Part shown: one piece after another, positions 60,040-64,000 of the stretch
How positions within the stretch are numbered: the first letter of the stretch is position 1
Layout: every line of letters starts with the position of its first letter
NCBI RefSeq assembly: GCF_000730665.1
Contig: NZ_BBIV01000029.1
Coordinates: 1 to 64,000 of the forward strand
DNA: 64,000 nt
DNA from: Pseudomonas plecoglossicida NBRC 103162 = DSM 15088
GTDB taxonomy: Bacteria > Pseudomonadota > Gammaproteobacteria > Pseudomonadales > Pseudomonadaceae
Reading direction: 5' to 3'
Made by a program: the position numbers and the translations under genes
Notes under the pieces: generated by a model
The model's input: the letters and a program-made list of their open reading frames with translations, nothing else
Told to the model about the DNA's origin: nothing
Database searches by the model: none

Positions 60040-60915
60040 ATGATGCGCCGTCCCGCCGCCATGCTCGCCCTGTGCGCAGCCCTCGTAGCTTGCTCCCACG
60101 TCTTCGCGGGTGAATTGCCACAGCGCTGGGTCAGTGCCGGCGGGGCGTTGAGCGAGTGGATCAGTGAACTGGGCGGCGAGCCACGCCTGGTAGGCGTCGA
60201 CACCACCAGCCAGCACCCCGAATCGCTCAAAGCGCTGCCGAGCATCGGCTATCAGCGCCAGCTGTCGGCCGAGGGCATTCTCAGCCTGCGCCCGGACTTG
60301 CTGGCTGGCACCGAAGAAATGGGCCCGCCACCGGTGCTGGCGCAGATCCGTAGCGCCGGCGTGCGCGTCGAACTGTTCTCCAGCCAGGCCGACCTCGCGG
60401 CTGTCGATGCCAACCTCAAGCACCTGGGCGGGTTGCTCGGCGCCGAGCAGAAGGCCGCGCAGCTTGCCTCGCGTTATCACCAGCAGATCGAGGCGCTGCA
60501 ACTGAAGGTCAAGCAGGCCCAGGTCAGCCACAAGGCGCCAGGCGTGCTGCTGCTGGTCGGCCACGCGGGGGCCAAGCCACTGATCGCAGGTCAAGGTACC
60601 GCGGGCGACTGGCTGTTGCGCCAGGCGGGGGCGCGCAACCTGGCAGAGCATCAGGGCTACAAGAACTTCTCCAATGAAGCGCTGGCGGCGCTGGACCCGG
60701 ATGTGCTGGTGGTCTCCGATCGTGCCATGGTGGGTGACCAGGCCTTGCAAGCCCTGCTCAAGGAGAATCCGGCTCTGGCCGCGTCCCGGGCCGCGCGCGA
60801 CAAGCGCCTGGTAGTGCTCGACCCGACGCTGCTGGTAGGCGGCCTCGGCCCACGGTTGCCGGCGGCCTTGCAGGACCTGGCGGCGACGTTCTACCCGGCC
60901 AGCATCGCTCGATGA
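60040..60915 (+). CDS. hmuT: Heme ABC transporter substrate-binding protein
   Basis: Periplasmic heme-binding protein of 291 residues with a signal peptide (MLALCAALVACSHVFA) and the helical-backbone cluster fold (LPQRWVSAGGALSEWISELGGEPRLVGVDTTSQHPE, TEEMGPPPVLAQIRSAGV, in parts). Its position before an FecCD permease and an ATPase marks it as HmuT/PhuT. AAGGA is 5 bases before ATG 60040 and 8 before ATG 60043; either could be used. Its stop overlaps hmuU by 4 bases. Confidence 0.92.
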   Translation: MMRRPAAMLALCAALVACSHVFAGELPQRWVSAGGALSEWISELGGEPRLVGVDTTSQHPESLKALPSIGYQRQLSAEGILSLRPDLLAGTEEMGPPPVLAQIRSAGVRVELFSSQADLAAVDANLKHLGGLLGAEQKAAQLASRYHQQIEALQLKVKQAQVSHKAPGVLLLVGHAGAKPLIAGQGTAGDWLLRQAGARNLAEHQGYKNFSNEALAALDPDVLVVSDRAMVGDQALQALLKENPALAASRAARDKRLVVLDPTLLVGGLGPRLPAALQDLAATFYPASIAR

Positions 60916-61949
60916 AGCAACGGATCCAACCGCGCGCGCTGTTCATTGGCCTGGGCTTGCTGTGTGTGCTGGCGGTCTGGCTGTCGCTGGCCCTGGGGCC
61001 GGTCAGCCTGCCGCTGTTCGATACCTTGCGTGCGGGTTTGCGCTTGCTCGGGCTGCCCATCGCTGGCGACGGCCTGGAGCAGGCGGACATGATCCTCGGC
61101 CAGATCCGCCTGCCTCGTACCTTGCTCGGCCTGGCGGTGGGGGCGGTGCTGGCGCTGTCAGGCGTGGCCATGCAGGGGCTGTTTCGCAATCCGCTGGCCG
61201 ATCCTGGCCTGGTCGGTGTGGCCAGTGGCGCAGCGCTGGGGGCGGCGGTGGCGATTGTCGGCGGCAGCTGGCTGGTTGGCATACCGGAGTGGTTCGCCCC
61301 CTACCTGTTGTCGGTCTGCGCCTTCGTCGGCGGACTGGGAGTGACTGCGCTGGTCTATCGGCTGGGGCGCCGCGATGGGCAGACCAACGTCGCGACCATG
61401 CTGCTGGCCGGTATCGCGCTGACGGCGCTGGGCGGCTCGGCCGTGGGTCTGTTCACCTACCTGGCTGATGACGCGACCTTGCGCACCTTGACCTTCTGGA
61501 ACCTGGGGAGCCTCAACGGGGCGAGTTACGAGCGTTTGTGGCCCCTGCTGATCGTGGTCGTGGCCGTCGCCTTGTGGCTGCCGCGTCGGGCCCAGGCACT
61601 CAATGCCTTGCTGCTGGGAGAGTCGGAGGCACGTCACCTGGGTATCGAGGTGGAGCGCTTGAAGCGTGAGCTGGTGCTCTGCACGGCACTGGGTGTGGGC
61701 GCCGCTGTGGCGGCGGCGGGCCTGATCGGTTTCGTCGGCCTGGTGGTACCGCACCTGGTGCGCCTGCTGGCCGGGCCCGATCACCGGGTGCTGTTGCCGG
61801 CGTCCTTGTTGGCGGGGGGCGCATTGCTGCTGTTCGCCGACCTGGCGGCACGCCTGGCATTGGCACCGGCGGAGTTGCCGATCGGCATCGTGACAGCGTT
61901 CATCGGCGCGCCGTTTTTCCTGTTTCTGCTGATTCGGGGGCGCAGTTGA
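60912..61949 (+). CDS. hmuU: Heme ABC transporter permease (FecCD family)
   Basis: Inner-membrane permease of 345 residues with about ten helices, of the BtuC/FecCD family; conserved ALSGVAMQGLFRNPLADPGLVG and VGFVGL-type VPHLVRLLAGPDHR. It forms a dimer with HmuV. It overlaps hmuT (ATGA) and hmuV (TGATG), so the three are translationally coupled. Confidence 0.95.
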   Translation: MKQRIQPRALFIGLGLLCVLAVWLSLALGPVSLPLFDTLRAGLRLLGLPIAGDGLEQADMILGQIRLPRTLLGLAVGAVLALSGVAMQGLFRNPLADPGLVGVASGAALGAAVAIVGGSWLVGIPEWFAPYLLSVCAFVGGLGVTALVYRLGRRDGQTNVATMLLAGIALTALGGSAVGLFTYLADDATLRTLTFWNLGSLNGASYERLWPLLIVVVAVALWLPRRAQALNALLLGESEARHLGIEVERLKRELVLCTALGVGAAVAAAGLIGFVGLVVPHLVRLLAGPDHRVLLPASLLAGGALLLFADLAARLALAPAELPIGIVTAFIGAPFFLFLLIRGRS

Positions 61950-62716
61950 TGCTCGAAGTGCAAAGCCTGCATCTGCGCCGTGGCGGCAACGACGTGCTCC
62001 ACGACATCGATCTGCAACTGCTGCCCGGCCAGGTGCTCGGTGTGCTTGGGCCCAATGGCGCGGGCAAGAGCACACTGCTCGGGGCCTTGTGTGGCGAACT
62101 GTCGCCCAGCCAGGGGCGGGTGACGCTCAATGGCAAGACATTGGCCGAGTGGCCGGGACAGGACCGGGCGCAGCGCCTGGCGGTACTGCCGCAGGTGTCC
62201 AGCCTTGGATTTGCCTTCCGTGTCGAGGAAGTGGTGGGGATGGGGCGACTGCCCCATGGCAGCGGGGCACAACGGGACCGGGAAATCGTCGAAGCGGCGT
62301 TGCGTGCGGCCGATGCGTGGCACTTGGTCGAGCGCAGTTACCTGGCCTTGTCGGGCGGCGAACGCCAGCGCGTGCACCTGGCCAGGGTCCTGGCCCAGCT
62401 CTGGCCCGGTGGCGAAGGCAGCACCTTGCTGCTCGACGAGCCGACCTCGATGCTCGACCCCCTGCACCAGCACACCACTCTGCAAGCCGTGCGCAGCTTC
62501 GCGGACCGAGGCGCCGCCGTGCTGGTCATCTTGCATGACCTGAATCTGGCGGCACGCTACTGTGATCGTATCCTGTTGCTCGACGGTGGCCGCTGCCATG
62601 CGTTGGCATCGCCGCAGCAGGTGTTGACGCCAACCGCCCTCAAGCAGGTCTTTGGCATCGAGGTGCTGGTTCAGCCCCATCCGGAACGGGGCCATCCGCT
62701 GATCATCACCCGCTAG
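61949..62716 (+). CDS. hmuV: Heme ABC transporter ATP-binding protein
   Basis: ATPase of 255 residues that drives heme import. It has Walker A GPNGAGKST (about 32-40), signature LSGGERQRVHLARVL and Walker B LLLDEPTSMLD, then H-loop VLVILHDLNLA. ATG 61949 is preferred over the in-frame TTG at 61946. It is coupled to hmuU and followed by a ChaN-like lipoprotein whose Shine-Dalgarno overlaps its stop. Confidence 0.96.
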   Translation: MLEVQSLHLRRGGNDVLHDIDLQLLPGQVLGVLGPNGAGKSTLLGALCGELSPSQGRVTLNGKTLAEWPGQDRAQRLAVLPQVSSLGFAFRVEEVVGMGRLPHGSGAQRDREIVEAALRAADAWHLVERSYLALSGGERQRVHLARVLAQLWPGGEGSTLLLDEPTSMLDPLHQHTTLQAVRSFADRGAAVLVILHDLNLAARYCDRILLLDGGRCHALASPQQVLTPTALKQVFGIEVLVQPHPERGHPLIITR

Positions 62717-62728
62717 GAGGCAGTTCTC

Positions 62729-63616
62729 GTGCGCCATCCATGGATTTCCGGCTCGTTGCTGTGTGTGTTGCTGTCGCTGGCAGGGTGCCAGGCGAGCCTG
62801 CCGCCATTGCCTGCCTGGCAGAGCCCGGAGGGGCGTGACAGCGCCACGCTGGGGCAGATAAACGACCTGGCAAGCGGCCAGCCCATCAGCCCGGAGCAGC
62901 TGGTAGAGCGACTGTCCGGTGCGCCCCGCGTGTTGGTGGGCGAGAAGCACGACAACCCTGATCATCACGCCCTGCAACTGTGGTTGATGCGCGCGCTGCA
63001 AGCCCGACGCGTGCAAGGCAGCCTGCTGCTGGAGATGCTGCAGCCAGAGCAGCAGCCGCGCCTGGAGGCCGTGCAGGGGCAGTCGTCATTGCCGGATGAC
63101 TTGCCCAAGGCCCTGGCTTGGCAGGACGGCTGGGATTGGCAGCTGTATGGGCCGATTGTCCGCGAGGCCTTGCAAACGCGCATCGCACTGCTGCCAGCCA
63201 ACCTTTCGGCTGGCGAAATGCGTGCAGCGTATCGCCAGTCGGCAGCGTTGCCAGGGCAAAGGTCCAATGCGCCAGCGGTGAAGGCCGCACTGCTCGAACA
63301 GGTACGGGCGGGGCATTGTGGGTTGCTGCCTGAAAGCCAGCTACCGGCGATGCTGGCGGTCCAGCAGCAGCGTGATCGGCGTATCGCCGAGCGGCTGCTG
63401 GCGGCACCGCAGCCAGCCCTGTTGTTTACCGGGGCTTACCACGCGCGCAAGGACCTCGGCGTTCCATTGCATCTTGCGGACCTGGGCGCGAAGGGTCAGA
63501 GCCCAGTGTTGATACTGGCTGAGGTGGGCGAGCCAGTGGATGCGGCGATGGCCGATTACGTCTGGTACACCCCGGCGACGCCTGCTCAGGATTACTGCGC
63601 GCAATTGCGCAAATAG
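62729..63616 (+). CDS. ChaN family heme-binding lipoprotein (PhuW-like)
   Basis: Lipoprotein of 295 residues with lipobox LAGC (mature cysteine near 20) and a ChaN domain (VLVGEKHDNPDHHALQL; LLFTGAYHARKDLGVPLHL). ChaN of Campylobacter binds heme dimers, and in P. aeruginosa phuW at the end of the heme operon is of this type. It starts at GTG 62729 with TAGGAGG 8 bases before. It is likely the last gene of hmuTUV-W. Confidence 0.88.
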   Translation: MRHPWISGSLLCVLLSLAGCQASLPPLPAWQSPEGRDSATLGQINDLASGQPISPEQLVERLSGAPRVLVGEKHDNPDHHALQLWLMRALQARRVQGSLLLEMLQPEQQPRLEAVQGQSSLPDDLPKALAWQDGWDWQLYGPIVREALQTRIALLPANLSAGEMRAAYRQSAALPGQRSNAPAVKAALLEQVRAGHCGLLPESQLPAMLAVQQQRDRRIAERLLAAPQPALLFTGAYHARKDLGVPLHLADLGAKGQSPVLILAEVGEPVDAAMADYVWYTPATPAQDYCAQLRK

Positions 63617-63636
63617 AAGATTGCTGATCTGCAGGC

Positions 63637-63664
63637 AAAAAAAGACCCGGCAAATTGCCGGGTC
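63637..63664 (-). terminator. PrrF terminator
   Basis: Hairpin GACCCGGCA/TGCCGGGTC at 63644-63664 followed by T7 on the minus strand. Confidence 0.92.
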
Positions 63665-63750
63665 AATAACCGTGATTAGCCTGATGAGGAGATAATCTGA
63701 GAGTCCGAACCAGGGGCTTTCAGTTTATCCAACCAGTCTCGCGACCAGTT
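63637..63750 (-). ncRNA. prrF: PrrF iron-responsive small RNA
   Basis: About 114-base RNA on the minus strand, starting AACTGGTCGCGAG near 63750. It contains the conserved PrrF core (CCCCTGGTTCGGACTC, TCAGATTATCTCCTCATC). It ends at the terminator GACCCGGCA/TGCCGGGTC followed by seven Ts (63637-63664). A Fur box covers the promoter. PrrF represses iron-using enzymes when iron is short. It lies between convergent gene ends next to the heme operon, as in P. aeruginosa, but only one copy is present here; which paralogue it is cannot be told. Confidence 0.9.
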
Positions 63751-63752
63751 GC

Positions 63753-63775
63753 GATAATCATAACGATTCTCATTA
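63753..63775. promoter_or_regulatory. Fur box of PrrF
   Basis: Minus strand reads TAATGAGAATCGTTATGATTATC, which matches the Fur consensus closely and covers the -10 region of PrrF. Confidence 0.88.
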
Positions 63776-63798
63776 CGGCGTCAATCCCCTCTCGCTGT

Positions 63799-63999
63799 TT
63801 ATTTCAGATTTTTTTGCGCGGTGCATTTTGCGTCCAGTTGTTGATTGAGCGCTTGCTTGCGCTCGGCGGGCAAATCGTTCCAGTGCATGTCCAGCAGTGC
63901 GCCTTCAATGGCGTACAACAGCACCTTCGACGCCCGGAATCCTCGCGTTTTCACGGCCTGGTAGGCACCGACTGCGCCGAGGCGACGCAAGTCCGATGC
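63799..63999 (-). CDS. TfoX/Sxy-type C-terminal domain protein (cut by the window edge)
   Basis: Only the last 66 codons are inside the window: ASDLRRLGAVGAYQAVKTRG and onward, ending DAKCTAQKNLK. The pattern LRRLGAVGAYQAVK...LLYAIEGALLDMHW fits the TfoX C-terminal domain. The frame continues past 64000, so the start is missing. It converges toward the heme operon; PrrF lies just downstream on the same strand. Confidence 0.75.
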   Translation of the reverse strand, partial: ASDLRRLGAVGAYQAVKTRGFRASKVLLYAIEGALLDMHWNDLPAERKQALNQQLDAKCTAQKNLK

Positions 64000-64000
64000 A

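Overview
The window is a GC-rich stretch of core chromosome from a fluorescent pseudomonad, most likely of the Pseudomonas putida group. The support is the gene order (lldPDE-lldR, smpB, bamE, fur, recN, grpE-dnaK-dnaJ, dapB, carAB-greA, ftsHJ, nusA/infB, pnp, cbrAB-crcZ-pcnB, gluQ-dksA, heme transporter, prrF), which follows the order I recall for P. aeruginosa PA4704-PA4772. It is also supported by the REP palindrome with core GCCGGCAAGCCGGC and by the cysteine-free Fur. I see no prophage, insertion sequence, integron or CRISPR array. Almost all DNA is explained by orthologues of known genes.

Layout. 1-6.9 kb: lactate utilisation (lldP, lldD and an FAD/Fe-S D-lactate dehydrogenase on the minus strand, with divergent lldR and an LldR-type operator between). 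6.9-9.1 kb: smpB, ratA, bamE, fur. 9.2-15.9 kb: recN with an SOS box, then grpE, dnaK, dnaJ with two consensus sigma-32 promoters, then dapB. 16-21 kb: carA-carB-greA behind a structured leader that ends in a strong terminator, and a small membrane protein. 21.6-28.2 kb: yhbY, rlmE, ftsH, folP, glmM, tpiA, secG. 28.2-37.4 kb: tRNA-Leu(GAG), initiator tRNA, then rimP-nusA-infB-rbfA-truB-rpsO-pnp, the classic translation/RNA-decay operon.

37.6-50.6 kb: a BON protein, a divergent monooxygenase/VOC pair, a DUF748 protein, an MpaB-like oxygenase, acs, pgi, panC-panB, folK, pcnB. 50.6-56 kb: the carbon catabolite control hub. CbrA/CbrB, the small protein CbrX, and the non-coding RNA CrcZ with its sigma-54 promoter and a perfect CbrB site can all be read from sequence. 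56-64 kb: gluQ, dksA, an aminotransferase, sfsA, a Rieske protein, a Fur-controlled heme importer (hmuTUV plus a ChaN lipoprotein), a PrrF iron-response small RNA with its Fur box, and the end of a TfoX-like gene cut by the window edge.

How the parts connect. Fur (8.7 kb) should repress both the heme importer and PrrF at the other end of the window. CbrAB should switch on CrcZ, which sequesters Hfq/Crc; a CA-rich motif before cbrX suggests feedback onto cbrX-cbrA. The most informative signals are regulatory rather than new protein systems. I found no convincing wholly novel system. The best leads are iterated TGTTAC repeats before panB, a palindromic operator between the monooxygenase and VOC genes, the structured carA and rimP leaders, a Rieske gene sharing a Fur site with the heme operon, and the absence of panD, rnfH and the carA-carB spacer gene from places where I recall them in P. 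aeruginosa.
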